From: Tritrichomonas musculus
Taxonomy: Eukaryota > Parabasalia > Tritrichomonadida > Tritrichomonadidae
DNA: 64,000 bases
Direction: 5' to 3'
Assembly: GCA_039105265.1 (NCBI GenBank)
Contig: JAPFFF010000022.1
Span: forward strand, 248,001 to 312,000
Shown here: one piece after another, positions 1 to 9,726 of the stretch
Layout of the letters: each line of letters opens with the position of its first letter
How positions within the stretch are numbered: the first letter of the stretch is position 1
Program-made: the position numbers and the translations under genes
Notes under the pieces: model-generated
Seen by the model: only the letters and a program-made list of their open reading frames with translations
Databases searched by the model: none
What the model was told of the DNA's origin: nothing

Positions 1-1
1 A

Positions 2-3000
2 ATTACCTATGGAACAGATACAATAAAACCTAAAAACATGGAAACTATAATAAAAGAGTTAAGTACAAGTAATGATAATATATCAAAGTGGATAAAAAAT
101 AATACTGTTGATTTTACTGAGATTGAACCCATTAAATATGTAGATTTAAAAGTTAATGAAACTACTAATGAAACTATCTTTGATGTCAATGAGACAAAGA
201 TAAATAACATGAAAGACTTTGCTGAGAAAACAAATACAACAGCTGCTAATATTACTAAATGGATAGATGCATTAAATGATCAAACCATAAGTTATAAGAC
301 TCTCTTGAACTTAACAGGTGGTAATACTTCCATGTGCCTAATTAATAAAACAACTGATGAACCAGAAATACATGAGGTTAAAATAGAAATAGATGAAACA
401 CCACCACCTATTCCAACACCTGAGCCAACTCCAGACCCTACACCTACTCCTACTCCAACTGAACCACCAAAAGAGTTAGTTAACAAAGAAGATATGGTTT
501 ATGTAATTCCTCCTATTGATGAATTAAAGAAACTCGAAGAATATACGATTCCAAAAATTATAGAACCAGAAGTACTCAAATTAACAGTATCCAAGTTTTG
601 GTTATATAGTAAAAAGACAATAGGATGGATAAAAGACTTATTGTATAATATCATTTCAACTACCATATCTCTTGCTAAACAGCCTATTAAATTAACTTAT
701 AAAACAATTGCTTTTGCGACAAAAGAATTTATGAAGATCATATATAACTTATTTTATTTTATCTGGTATGGTATTGATAGTATTGTGGATATTGCATATG
801 AAGCTGTTAAAGATAATGAAAAAGTGGGGGTAATCTTTTATATTGGAGGAGAAGATGCAGATGCTGACTTTAAGGATGTAGATTTGCATCAGGTCATTGA
901 TGAGATAAAAGAATTGACACCAAGACTTAATAACAAAATTGATGAATTAAAGAATGAAGGAATTCGAATGATTAAAATAGCATATAGCTCATTTACATTA
1001 TTTTGGAGCAACTTATGGCACTTCATAGTTTATTTTATCATGAACTACCCAAATTTAGTTAATAATATTATACAGATAGGCGGAAATTGGATAGATGCTC
1101 AATTTTGGCAATATATAGGAGGTTATTCTGATTTAATTCTGTATGTTTATGTAATACTTGTATATGCAATCGCTGGGGGTTTAGGCGTTGGGGCATTTTG
1201 TTTATGTGTAATTCTAATAGCTGCCCTTTTCGAACCAATAGGAAGAGGTGCCCAATGGATTTTAAATAAGATTACACGACATCCTCCTGCTCCTCATGCT
1301 CGTACACTTGAAGTTGATGATAATGACGTTATTAATACTGATGATGAAAATAGCTTTGATATTGTTGACCCTGATGGAAATAAAATTGTAATTGAGATTG
1401 ATGATGATACATTAGAAGTATTTCGAAATCAATATAACTCATTGGTCTCCAAATATCAAGCAATCTATGATGTTGTTCCCTCTACTCCATCAACTGACTC
1501 CAAGTATTTTACCTTGAAGGAATCAGACCAGTTATATTTATATAGACCATCTCAGGTATATGAAGAATCCAATTATTATTGTATGAGATGGGATGTTGAC
1601 CCTAATTATGAGATACCATTAAATTTAGTATTTCGGTTCAAGGATTATCTATTTGGAAATAATTGGGAATTAACATGGGATGGACATTCATGGATGGGAG
1701 ATAATTGCGTTAATAATATTTTACCTAAATTGTTCAAGTCGAAAAATAAAACAGGTACAATCGAGTTTATTGTGAAACATACTGATATAATGTCTAAATT
1801 GCTTAAAGAAACTGTTTACCCAGATATGCCTGATGAACACTCATCACTTAATTTTGCCGAAATACTTTACCCATATCTCACGAATTGGAGGGTTATTAAG
1901 ACAGATGGAACAGAGGCTAAGAAAAATATAACAGCACATACTAATGATTATAGCTTTGAGAAATTTAATGAAAATGGTGCCACTTTGGATAGAGCTTATA
2001 TTATGGTGGGTAAACCAGATGAAGTTATTGCAACAAATGGTCTATATGTCCTTGTTGATTTAGATATTAATGGAGAAATAACAACTTTACAATGGGATTG
2101 CAATCTTGCAAGTGGAGCAGTATTAACTGGTTTAATGAATGTGTATGGAGATAATCCATGTATTGAACTATTTAAATATTATCGAACAAAAAGACATTCG
2201 GTTAAAATTATTGAAGGATTCAACCATAAAAATATTCGAATATACATCAACAAAGATTTTTTTAATCAAGAAGGTTTAAACATTAATCTATTTGACGTAA
2301 TTATTCGTCAGCAATTTTATGAAGTTGAGCCAGACCCAAGAAACTGTTCGACCATATCAACAGATTTAAATATATATTCATCAAAGATTATATGGGCTGA
2401 TAATATCATGACAATGAGAAGAGACTTAAATGTGGTTGGTGGTACTGTTGATACTTTAGGTTATGAATATCTTTTGTTAAAGCAAATTGTTGATAACCTA
2501 GTTGAAAAAGAAAGAATTCAAGCAGTATATAATGAATATACAAAGACTTTAAGGGATGTACTATCTGTAGCTGATACCGTATTAAGCATAGTTGGTATGG
2601 GTCTTGCACTTGCAGGTGCGCTATCAACATTAAAGATGGCAAACAACTCAGTAAATATTAATACATATCAAACAACACCATTCCCAGCAGGCCCAGGAGG
2701 AAATGGTGGAGGAGGTGGTGGTGGCGGTTATCCAGGTGATGGAGGTAGTGGCTTTCAAGGTAAGTTTTTGGTGAATGTTGATTTGAAGGCTGATAAGATG
2801 ACAATGGAAAGATTTTTACCAATAACAACAACAGTTCAAAATCCTATTGCTGGAGCTATTTCAACATTCTCAGCTACACAGGTTGTCCTTTCGACAACAC
2901 ATGCACTGACTCAGTTAGGAAATGCTATTGCTACACTTGGTTCGAATGTCTTGCGCTTCTTTAGGAATAGACCAGATTCAAATGGGACTGAAACATTAAA

Positions 3001-4627
3001 TATTAATTCATCCTCGATTACAATAACTGATAATGATACTGATAATGCAACAAATACTATTACAACCACTGAGCAATCATTAGAGAGAACTCATAGAGAA
3101 GTACAGCCACAGGTTGTTACAGATGAAACAGATGAGATTCGAACAGATATAACTGTACCACAGACTACAATGACAAATACAGCTTCAACTACGATTGCAC
3201 TTAGGAATCAAGTTCCTGTTATCGATATATCTGGAACCCAGTATACCTTAGAAGATATTGCAGATATGACAAGAGCAGAACGAAATGCATTAGTTGCTAG
3301 TCATCCTGATATATTACGTATCCAATATCATGGAAGAGAGTGGTTTAATGTTTATGATTTGTTTTATAATGACCAACTCATTATCCATAATAATGTATTT
3401 CAACGAAGGACTCTAATAAGACCAGCTGATATTGAGATGACAGATAGAATACATAGAGCTACTGATAATAATTGGTCAATAGAATGGGAAGGAACAACAT
3501 ACACAGAGAGAGATATTGAACAATTATCTATGCAAGACAGATTAAATTTAACATTTGTACAAAATGGAGACATTGGTTTAGAACCTTACTTGAATGAGCA
3601 AACAATGGAGGCATGGATAAATATTATTGATCATAGAGGAGAGACTATTGATCCAATTGTTGCTACTATTGATTATTCAGCACCAACTACAGCAAATATT
3701 AGTGGAGGTCAAGTACGATTTGTTGGAATAAATTCACAGATAGAAGTCAATGCAAATGGAGTTAGATATCAGCATTATGACCTTGTTGCCACAACAGATA
3801 CTTGGACAGTACCAGGAACAACACCAGCAATAACAGCAAGAATGATAGAACAAATGAGTGATGAACAAAGAGGAGAACTAATGGATAATATTTATTCTCA
3901 TGGTAATCTTTTAGCTTTTAATGACACATTAGATGAAACAACTGGTGAAGAAATAACACAAGTACTATATAATGGAAATGTAGTTGCTACAATAGATAGA
4001 AGAAGACTACATGTAATTAATATTGTGAATGGAGTGATAGAAATGTACCAACAAGATGGTGTTATAAGTGCAACTACCCAGGTTATTATGGGAGCAGTAG
4101 GTTATGTTGCTAGAAGGTTCTTACATGGTCAATGGCAGTTTGTTAGACATCATCCTGGTGATGCAGCAGCTATAGAAGGAGTAGCAGCAGAAGCATATGT
4201 AGCAAATAGAATAGGATTATTTAATATTCCAAGTTGGTTCCGTCGTAATGATAACCCAGAAACATTAGCAGAGGAAGATGTATTAGAAAAGATTCTTGCA
4301 TGGGCATATCATGAAGAAACAGATGATGAACCTGAACTTGAAATAACAATGAAGGATGCTGATAAGATGATGGTTTCATTTGATACATGTATTAATATTG
4401 CAAAGACATATCGCGATACTTTAAAGGGTACAATAGCATTCATGTGCGAGAAAATCAAAGAGCTCGAAAATAAGTCAAGTACAAAACATCCATTAGAAGA
4501 TATAGATATGACTGCTTATATTACTAAAGTAGAAGTGAAGGAAATAATAGACCAGAAGGATGCATATATTGATACTCTTGAGGCAAGACTTGCAGCACTT
4601 GAAGCTAAATGCGCTAACATCGAATGA
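2..4627 (+). CDS. Giant fibre/adhesin-like membrane protein of element A (5'-partial)
   Basis: The frame is open to the left window edge, so the ATG at 38 is probably internal and the gene starts outside. At least 1,529 residues are visible. In order: a Thr/Asn-rich region; a Pro-Thr repeat around nt 400-470; several hydrophobic stretches at nt 590-830 and 960-1250, the last a strong membrane segment (LYVYVILVYAIAGGLGVGAF); a Trp-rich block at nt 1500-1710 shared with every fibre gene here; the conserved QQFYEV...SSKII.ADNI.TMR core at nt 2310-2430; a poly-Gly linker near 2690-2755; three related DIEQ/DIAD-type repeats at nt 3225-4020; and a C-terminal coiled coil. The C-terminal 35 residues closely match the end of the gene at 35210-38354. 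I infer a surface or fibre protein of a Polinton particle; no enzymatic motif is visible. It is followed 19 bp downstream by a second fibre gene on the same strand. Confidence 0.7.
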   Translation: MTYGTDTIKPKNMETIIKELSTSNDNISKWIKNNTVDFTEIEPIKYVDLKVNETTNETIFDVNETKINNMKDFAEKTNTTAANITKWIDALNDQTISYKTLLNLTGGNTSMCLINKTTDEPEIHEVKIEIDETPPPIPTPEPTPDPTPTPTPTEPPKELVNKEDMVYVIPPIDELKKLEEYTIPKIIEPEVLKLTVSKFWLYSKKTIGWIKDLLYNIISTTISLAKQPIKLTYKTIAFATKEFMKIIYNLFYFIWYGIDSIVDIAYEAVKDNEKVGVIFYIGGEDADADFKDVDLHQVIDEIKELTPRLNNKIDELKNEGIRMIKIAYSSFTLFWSNLWHFIVYFIMNYPNLVNNIIQIGGNWIDAQFWQYIGGYSDLILYVYVILVYAIAGGLGVGAFCLCVILIAALFEPIGRGAQWILNKITRHPPAPHARTLEVDDNDVINTDDENSFDIVDPDGNKIVIEIDDDTLEVFRNQYNSLVSKYQAIYDVVPSTPSTDSKYFTLKESDQLYLYRPSQVYEESNYYCMRWDVDPNYEIPLNLVFRFKDYLFGNNWELTWDGHSWMGDNCVNNILPKLFKSKNKTGTIEFIVKHTDIMSKLLKETVYPDMPDEHSSLNFAEILYPYLTNWRVIKTDGTEAKKNITAHTNDYSFEKFNENGATLDRAYIMVGKPDEVIATNGLYVLVDLDINGEITTLQWDCNLASGAVLTGLMNVYGDNPCIELFKYYRTKRHSVKIIEGFNHKNIRIYINKDFFNQEGLNINLFDVIIRQQFYEVEPDPRNCSTISTDLNIYSSKIIWADNIMTMRRDLNVVGGTVDTLGYEYLLLKQIVDNLVEKERIQAVYNEYTKTLRDVLSVADTVLSIVGMGLALAGALSTLKMANNSVNINTYQTTPFPAGPGGNGGGGGGGGYPGDGGSGFQGKFLVNVDLKADKMTMERFLPITTTVQNPIAGAISTFSATQVVLSTTHALTQLGNAIATLGSNVLRFFRNRPDSNGTETLNINSSSITITDNDTDNATNTITTTEQSLERTHREVQPQVVTDETDEIRTDITVPQTTMTNTASTTIALRNQVPVIDISGTQYTLEDIADMTRAERNALVASHPDILRIQYHGREWFNVYDLFYNDQLIIHNNVFQRRTLIRPADIEMTDRIHRATDNNWSIEWEGTTYTERDIEQLSMQDRLNLTFVQNGDIGLEPYLNEQTMEAWINIIDHRGETIDPIVATIDYSAPTTANISGGQVRFVGINSQIEVNANGVRYQHYDLVATTDTWTVPGTTPAITARMIEQMSDEQRGELMDNIYSHGNLLAFNDTLDETTGEEITQVLYNGNVVATIDRRRLHVINIVNGVIEMYQQDGVISATTQVIMGAVGYVARRFLHGQWQFVRHHPGDAAAIEGVAAEAYVANRIGLFNIPSWFRRNDNPETLAEEDVLEKILAWAYHEETDDEPELEITMKDADKMMVSFDTCINIAKTYRDTLKGTIAFMCEKIKELENKSSTKHPLEDIDMTAYITKVEVKEIIDQKDAYIDTLEARLAALEAKCANIE

Positions 4628-4646
4628 GAAGTTTTATTTAACTAAA

Positions 4647-5747
4647 ATGAGTGATACTACTACAAGATTTAAAGGAGATATACAGTTTAAGATAGGGGAT
4701 GTTACTCTAAAAGGTAGCAAGTTATTAACATTGGGTGACTTAGATAACTATGTACAGACAGGTCATTTATTTAATGAGGTCGAAGGTTTACCAGAAGTTG
4801 ATATTAAAAATAAAAATATACAGTATGTATCATTTGAGTCCTCAACAACAACTTACAATATCCTTAAGTTTGTTAATTTGCCTGAAGACTTCATGAATAA
4901 GCTCAACGAAATAAAAACCCAGACTAATATATTTAAGGTTGTCTTGAGGAAAAATATAGTATATGATACAAGTGGTAATTTAGTCAAGGAGTTCTACATA
5001 TATGTTAAGGATGGTCAAGTATATTCTCCTTTGATATCTAAAAGTAGTAATGGATGCAGTATAAATAATAGTACCATTATGGGATATATGAATATAGCTT
5101 TTGATAGTAAACTAGACTTCAACCCATATACCTTGTGGCTGAATGGGGAGTTGAGCATAATGAATGAATATATAACTGATTCTTTACAGACAGAGAAGGC
5201 AATAAAGTGTTCTATAATAAAAGCTGATAATGCATTAAGTTTACGTAAAAGTGATGTACTATACTTATATAAGCCTACATCAACTAGTCAGGTTGTGATA
5301 GATAATAAGAAATACTGGTTACTTCAATGGAACATAGATACTGGATATACTATACCTAATGACTTAGAGTTTAGGTTTAATGAGTATTGTTTTGGTAATA
5401 AGTGGTTTTTATCATGGGATGGTACAAAATGGGTAGGTGATAACATACAAGGTCATATCAATGGTAGATTAGTTAATGGATTAAATAAGGAGAATGAGTA
5501 TGGTGAAGATGGTACCTACATACAAGTCAAGAGGAGTGAGAGGAACATGAAACTGATTAATAAGCCTAATGACTACTCTCCTGATAACATACTGCATTAC
5601 ATGATTCATGGAGGTAAGTGCAAAATAGACTGTTTTGTAAAATTAAAGACAGGAGAGGTAGAACCTTTTTCGAAATATGGTCTAGGATATCAAACAAGTC
5701 AAGGAGGTACAAAAGATGGATATGATATTGAAGCAATAAGGTGCTAT
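4647..5747 (+). pseudogene. Fibre-like gene 2 of element A, 5' fragment (before hAT insertion)
   Basis: I start at the ATG at 4647 (MSDTTTRF), not at an upstream in-frame ATG inside the preceding gene. The protein matches the gene starting at 35181 on the minus strand almost throughout (GHLFNEV, IFK.VLRKNI, LWLNGELSIMNEY, LYLYKPT, FGNKW, WDGTKWVGDNIQGHINGR). The match stops at residue ~367 (IRCY), exactly at an 8-bp sequence that recurs at 7143. After 5747 the frame runs into AT-rich transposon DNA and terminates at 5879, giving an unrelated 40-residue tail. The gene resumes in frame at 7151, so this is a fibre gene split by an insertion. The role is inferred as a Polinton surface protein. 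Confidence 0.75.
5740..5747 (+). repeat. Target-site duplication, hAT-like element (left)
   Basis: GGTGCTAT directly precedes the CAGTG terminus. The same 8 bases follow the right terminus at 7143-7150. Confidence 0.85.
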
Positions 5748-5778
5748 CAGTGTTTGCACTTTTGCTATTTGATATTTC
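5748..5778 (+). repeat. hAT-like terminal inverted repeat (left)
   Basis: 31 bases beginning CAGTGTTTGCAC and ending TTTGATATTTC. They pair with 7111-7142 with four mismatches and one gap. Confidence 0.75.
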
Positions 5779-5919
5779 AAAAATCATCAAAATTCATCAA
5801 AAATTCATCAAATATTTCAGTAAAATATCAGAATATTTCTAATATTTTTATTTTCATCTGGTTAACAATTATAATTTAAAAAAAATTTGGAAAAATAACG
5901 AATAATATAAACGATTATT

Positions 5920-6160
5920 TTTCATTTAATTTCTTGATATTTTTCATTCAATTTTTGCTATTTTTCATTCAATTTCTTGATATTTTTCCTTCAATTTCTT
6001 GAAATTTTTTCATTGAAAATTGAATGCTGAAATTTCAAGAATTTGAATGAAAAATAGCAAAAATTGAATTAAAAATAGCAAAAATTGAATAGAAAATATC
6101 ACAAATTGAATAAAAAATAGCAAGATATTGAATAAAAAATGATCGTAAAACGATTTTTGT
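5920..6160. repeat. Imperfect palindrome with ~20-bp subrepeats inside the hAT-like element
   Basis: The left arm repeats TTTTTCATTCAATTTCTTGA-type units. After a centre near 6010-6030 the right arm repeats the reverse complement (TTGAATGAAAAATAGCAAAA type). The outer ends also pair (ACGATTATTTTTCATT with AATAAAAAATGATCGT). Subterminal repeat clusters are common in hAT elements; a transposase-binding role is inference. Confidence 0.6.
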
Positions 6161-6355
6161 AAATCTATATACAAGGCTTGGTTAACCATTTTAAATATGC
6201 GGTTTTAAATAAATGAAAAAATTATTTTTTTAAAAAAAAAACTAAAGGCAAGCTTAATAACTAAAGAGTTTATTGAATATTAATAGAAAACCTTTAACAA
6301 AAACCAAAATGTATTTTAATGTAATTTTGTATAATTTATGCAAAAGCTCTGTTTT

Positions 6356-6540
6356 AATCTAGCAAATATTGCAGCAAGGCTCTTTCCAATTTCTACATCT
6401 GAAGTTGATGCAGAGATGACATTCTAGCAGATTAAATGACCTTTTGATTCCAGAAACAAGATAAATCCAAAAACAATAATTAATGAACAGAAAAGGAATA
6501 CTCAGTCTAATTCTGATTTTTTAGTCACAAAGTGGTATTA
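6356..6540 (+). pseudogene. Relic of a hAT transposase C-terminal (dimerisation) region
   Basis: Translation from 6356 gives NLANIAARLFPISTSEVDAE, which resembles the conserved hAT C-terminal pattern (small residues, L-PI--SE---ER-FS). Further hAT-like spacing follows (QIK, then NKINPKTI), but TAG at about 6425 and TGA at about 6437 interrupt the frame. The ORF is far too short for a transposase and has no upstream RNase-H fold. The assignment is from pattern memory, so moderate confidence; it agrees with the CAGTG ends and 8-bp duplication. Confidence 0.55.
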
Positions 6541-7110
6541 TCCCAATCATAAATCAAAATCATAATAAACATATTTAATAATTAACAAATTTTTTATTTT
6601 ATATTTATCATATTTGCTTTTTATCACTTTTATTATTAAATATATTTCAATTTTAAAACACTGAACGAAGATTGATGAAAATAAGATATTATTATTACTA
6701 TATATTTAAAGAAAAATCTAATATAATATAGTTTTTATACCAATATATGCATTTTATCTTGAAAAATAAGCTTATTATATTCATATGTCTCAAAGATATT
6801 CAGATATATAAAAAACTTTCATTTTTTGAAAATATAATATTTGAGATATTTTCCATTCTAATTTACCCATTTTGCGCATTTGTTAATACTCCTTTTGATT
6901 CTGCCTCTAGTTCGATTGGCCGATGTACAGAATTTTTTTAAATTTATATTTTTAAAATATCCAAAGTTGATTTTCTTATATCTCACAAACAATTGTTTAG
7001 TATATAGCAGTATTTTTAATATATTTCAAAAAATATTTTAAAATACTCATATATATGGTTTGCTGAAATTTAACAAAAAAATGGTTACATTTATTATTTT
7101 TTAAAAACTT

Positions 7111-7142
7111 GAAATATCAAATTTCAAGAGTGACATACACTG
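7111..7142 (-). repeat. hAT-like terminal inverted repeat (right)
   Basis: Reverse complement begins CAGTGTATGTCAC and ends TTTGATATTTC, pairing with 5748-5778. Confidence 0.75.
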
Positions 7143-7150
7143 GGTGCTAT
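7143..7150 (+). repeat. Target-site duplication, hAT-like element (right)
   Basis: GGTGCTAT directly follows the element terminus and is identical to 5740-5747. Confidence 0.85.
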
Positions 7151-7894
7151 AAGATGAATAATGCGACTAATAAATTAGAAACTAGTGCTATTGATGAACT
7201 CTACCTAGATATTACCCTTGAAGGTTCTAAAAATGCTAATAGGTTCTCAGTTCGACCTACTGGAAAAGAAGGTAATGGAGGAGACAAGGTATGGTTGTTC
7301 TTACATGGTGTACTTGATTCATGTGAACAGCTTGAATATACATATGCAGCTTCGACTACTAATGACTCAAGGGATATTAAGATATATTTAGCTGATGAAT
7401 ATGTTGACCCAATAGATGAGGTTCATTGGGATTCAACTACTAACCCATTCGAGTATATCATTAAGCAGCAATTTTATGAAGTATCCCCAAATCCTAATGG
7501 GGCAACAACCTTATATACTGATTATAATATTACCTCCTCTAAGATAATTACAGCTGATAATATTACAACTATGAGGAGTGATTTAAACTTAGTTACCAAT
7601 AATGTAGATGTTATTAGCTATGATGTTAACGAAATGAACACTGTTATGGAAAGCTTAAAAGGTAGAGTATCAAGGACTGAACAAGTTACTCAACATCTGG
7701 AGGATGATGTAGATAATTTACGTATAGTCTCATGGACTGCATTAGCTTTTGGAGTTGCAGGTACTGCTGGATCAATAGGTTCTATTGGTATGCAGCTATT
7801 TCCAGATGGTATAAGCTTTCCTACCATAAAAGGTGGAGGATTCCTTAAAAGGTTATTCTCGCATAAGTCAACCAAAGGTATGAGTGATTTGGTT
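7151..7894 (+). pseudogene. Fibre-like gene 2 of element A, middle fragment
   Basis: This continues the frame of 4647-5747 after the hAT-like element. It has no start of its own; an apparent ORF start at 7109 is a TTG inside the transposon. It contains YLDITLEGSKNANRFSVRPT, RDIKIYLADEYVDPIDEVHW, then the QQFYEV core and a coiled-coil segment followed by a hydrophobic Gly/Ala stretch (near nt 7730-7800). The same order appears in the genes at 31498 and 46747. The reading ends at SDLV, where Polinton A' is inserted. The apparent extra residues to 7933 are TIR sequence. Confidence 0.75.
7889..7894 (+). repeat. Target-site duplication TTGGTT of Polinton A' (left)
   Basis: TTGGTT immediately precedes the TIR start AGTAGTG. 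An identical hexamer follows the right TIR at 28226-28231. Six-base duplications are the rule for Polintons/Mavericks. Confidence 0.92.
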
Positions 7895-8118
7895 AGTAGT
7901 GTAGTATGTGCGTATTGGGGGTCAGATAATTAATCACATCTGACGGCCTACCCCATGTTAGTCGCTCAAGGGTTTCATGCGATTTTCCTTATTTTTAACC
8001 CCATTTTCAGAACTCAAGGTTTTCTAGCTCACTGTCTACAACACTGTGAGCCCCAACTATGAAACTCAATGATTTCTAGCACTTTTTTGGAGTCGAATAA
8101 TTTGAGCCTCCAATTGAC
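7895..8118 (+). repeat. Polinton A' terminal inverted repeat (left)
   Basis: 224 bp, matching the reverse complement of 28002-28225 throughout by eye; divergence begins right after CAATTGAC. Within it lie short inverted repeats: GTCAGAT/ATCTGAC arms at 7921-7944 and GCTCAC/GTGAGC arms near 8028-8050. The ends start with AG as in other Polintons. They are expected to be the protein-primed replication origin and the integrase substrate. Confidence 0.95.
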
Positions 8119-8167
8119 AGCCAAACAGTAAATCAAATATTTTTTTAAATTTTTATTTCATTACAAA

Positions 8168-8626
8168 ATGGCTTGCAATAGCAAATCACTTAGAGTTTTC
8201 GAATATATCAACAATCTTATCTCACTATTGGAAAACCCTGATGATTTCAATAAATGTGATTTCACACTGCTTTGCGAAAAATATCCTATTATCAACAAAT
8301 CGAGTTTTATTGCGAAAGTGTTATACATTTCACTACAAACACCGGATAAAACAATTAGATTCTACCCAGATAAAATCAAAGAAATGGGGTTTGAGCACGT
8401 CGTTTTAACATCAAATACAAGGAGAAGAATTAACTGTAATTCATTAGAGTTCTTTGTTAACGGTAATACAGAAAAGCAAGTATATAAAGAACATGAATAT
8501 TATAACTATTCTATTGAACGAATCAACAAAACAAACCGCGATATGTTATTAAAGCTAAGAGAGAAATATGATATACCAGAACCAACAATATTTAAGGGTA
8601 CTCATCAAAATATTGTATTAGACTAA
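8168..8626 (+). CDS. Hypothetical Polinton protein, 152 aa
   Basis: First gene inside the left TIR, with ATG preceded by TTTCATTACAAA, an initiator-like motif 5-10 nt upstream. The protein is soluble and mixed charge, with an N-terminal helical part (RVFEYINNLISLLENPDD) and a basic middle (TSNTRRR). I see no catalytic motif and cannot assign a family. It ends with TAAA. It is convergent with the ATPase gene, whose stop lies 28 bp away. Position near the end of the element suggests an accessory or regulatory role, but that is a guess. Confidence 0.7.
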   Translation: MACNSKSLRVFEYINNLISLLENPDDFNKCDFTLLCEKYPIINKSSFIAKVLYISLQTPDKTIRFYPDKIKEMGFEHVVLTSNTRRRINCNSLEFFVNGNTEKQVYKEHEYYNYSIERINKTNRDMLLKLREKYDIPEPTIFKGTHQNIVLD

Positions 8627-8654
8627 AAAAATATACTTTGAACACAATATTTTT

Positions 8655-9533
8655 TTACACACAACTAATAAACTCTATACTACCTTCTCGTGTGTTCACC
8701 AAGATGAAATCATGATTTTTCATACAACAATATCTCCTCCACAAATCTTCGAATTCAATTGGCATAACAACTTGTTGGTATATATAACCCATTTTCTGTC
8801 GTGAGAATCCATTAAATATGAAGAAAGATGTGCAATTATTCTTGTAATCCGTCGGTATTGCTTTAAAGAATTGAACATTAACATAGACAATAGAATGTTT
8901 GTGCCGTAATTGAGTGATATAATTGGTAAAATATTCTGATTTCAATAGCTTTGATTTAATGAAATCCTCACATAAAATGATGGTATTTAGAGGACTTTTT
9001 GAGGAGTTCAACTGTGAAATACATAAAAAGGAGAGCATCTTATTTATCTTCTCTTCATCTAATCGAGTATTATTATTAACGTATTTATCATACAATTCTT
9101 TCCATAAATCAAGTTCTTTTAAGTAATTCTCAGCATTTGAATCAGATATGACTTTCACAGGAAGTTTAATCAATTCTCGCTGGGCCTCAAATGTTGAATC
9201 ATTTATCACTCCGTTCTTACTAATATAAACAATTAAATGAGCAGCACCAGGGATTCTTGATATTTGAATAATATCACGCAATACAATATGAGATTTACCC
9301 TTTCCTTGAGCTCCAACAATGATGTTTAATGAATTATAATTTGCGTAGATACCATTAGCAATTGGTCTAATAGATTCACTCAATATCTTGGATTCATTTT
9401 TTTTATACGCTTTACTCATCTCAATGTCGATGTTAAAAAAGGGTTTTACCTGAGGTTCAGCAAATAGCTCTTCTGAATCACTAGAATCTGAAAAAAACAC
9501 TGTCGAATAATCAAACTTTGTAGGTTTAAGCAT
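8655..9533 (-). CDS. A32-like FtsK/HerA-type genome packaging ATPase, 292 aa
   Basis: Expected to drive element DNA into the capsid using ATP. The Walker A motif GAQGKGKS lies near residues 73-80 after the hydrophobic strand LNIIV. A Walker B-like strand NTIILCEDF lies near residue 180, with Glu-Asp in the acidic positions, and a downstream strand (IVYVNVQFFKAI) is placed like the sensor strand of this family. The element C homologue ending at 63356 has the corresponding LLILDDCAGSDLL and IMAIQTI. The length is normal for Polinton ATPases. It starts 3 bp after the stop of a small membrane-protein ORF in a minus-strand cluster. Confidence 0.85.
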   Translation of the reverse strand: MLKPTKFDYSTVFFSDSSDSEELFAEPQVKPFFNIDIEMSKAYKKNESKILSESIRPIANGIYANYNSLNIIVGAQGKGKSHIVLRDIIQISRIPGAAHLIVYISKNGVINDSTFEAQRELIKLPVKVISDSNAENYLKELDLWKELYDKYVNNNTRLDEEKINKMLSFLCISQLNSSKSPLNTIILCEDFIKSKLLKSEYFTNYITQLRHKHSIVYVNVQFFKAIPTDYKNNCTSFFIFNGFSRQKMGYIYQQVVMPIEFEDLWRRYCCMKNHDFILVNTREGSIEFISCV

Positions 9534-9536
9534 TTC

Positions 9537-9668
9537 TTAGCAATAAAGTTTCTGTCGCATCTCTTCACTTAATTCAGGTGGTTCATCAGGTTTCAATGCC
9601 GATATTATTACAAATAACTCCATAACATTAACAGCTAGAATCATACATAAAAGTATCTCACAAAACAT
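9537..9668 (-). CDS. Small single-pass membrane protein, 43 aa (tentative)
   Basis: From the ATG at 9668 the ORF encodes MFCEILLCMILAVNVMELFV followed by a charged, Pro/Glu-rich tail. That is a short membrane-anchored peptide with the tail on one side. A longer reading from 9779 would overlap the preceding 192-aa gene by about 50 bp, so the internal ATG is preferred. It fills the gap between the 192-aa gene (stop at 9727) and the ATPase (start at 9533), in a region where nearly every base is used. No homologue is recognised. Confidence 0.4.
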   Translation of the reverse strand: MFCEILLCMILAVNVMELFVIISALKPDEPPELSEEMRQKLYC

Positions 9669-9726
9669 TTTTCCTTCGAAAAAAAGCCTTACTAAAAGTA
9701 AGTCATTTCTTATTAAGAAAAAGTAA

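Larger units (their letters stand above)
5748..7142. mobile_element. Degenerate hAT-like DNA transposon, 1,395 bp
   Basis: The ends are CAGTGTTTGCAC at the left and, read inward from the right, CAGTGTATGTCAC. The outer 31/32 bases align as imperfect inverted repeats with 27 matches. The element is flanked by a perfect 8-bp direct repeat GGTGCTAT (5740-5747 and 7143-7150). CAGTG ends and an 8-bp target duplication are typical of hAT elements. Removing the element plus one duplication leaves the host fibre frame open across the site. Inside are an imperfect palindrome (5920-6160) and a broken hAT-transposase-like C-terminus (6356-6540). No intact transposase gene remains, so it is non-autonomous or dead. 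Confidence 0.8.

Noticed and set aside
6747-6941. 64-aa ORF inside the hAT-like element
   Set aside because: Unlike any transposase, AT-driven composition, within a degraded element.
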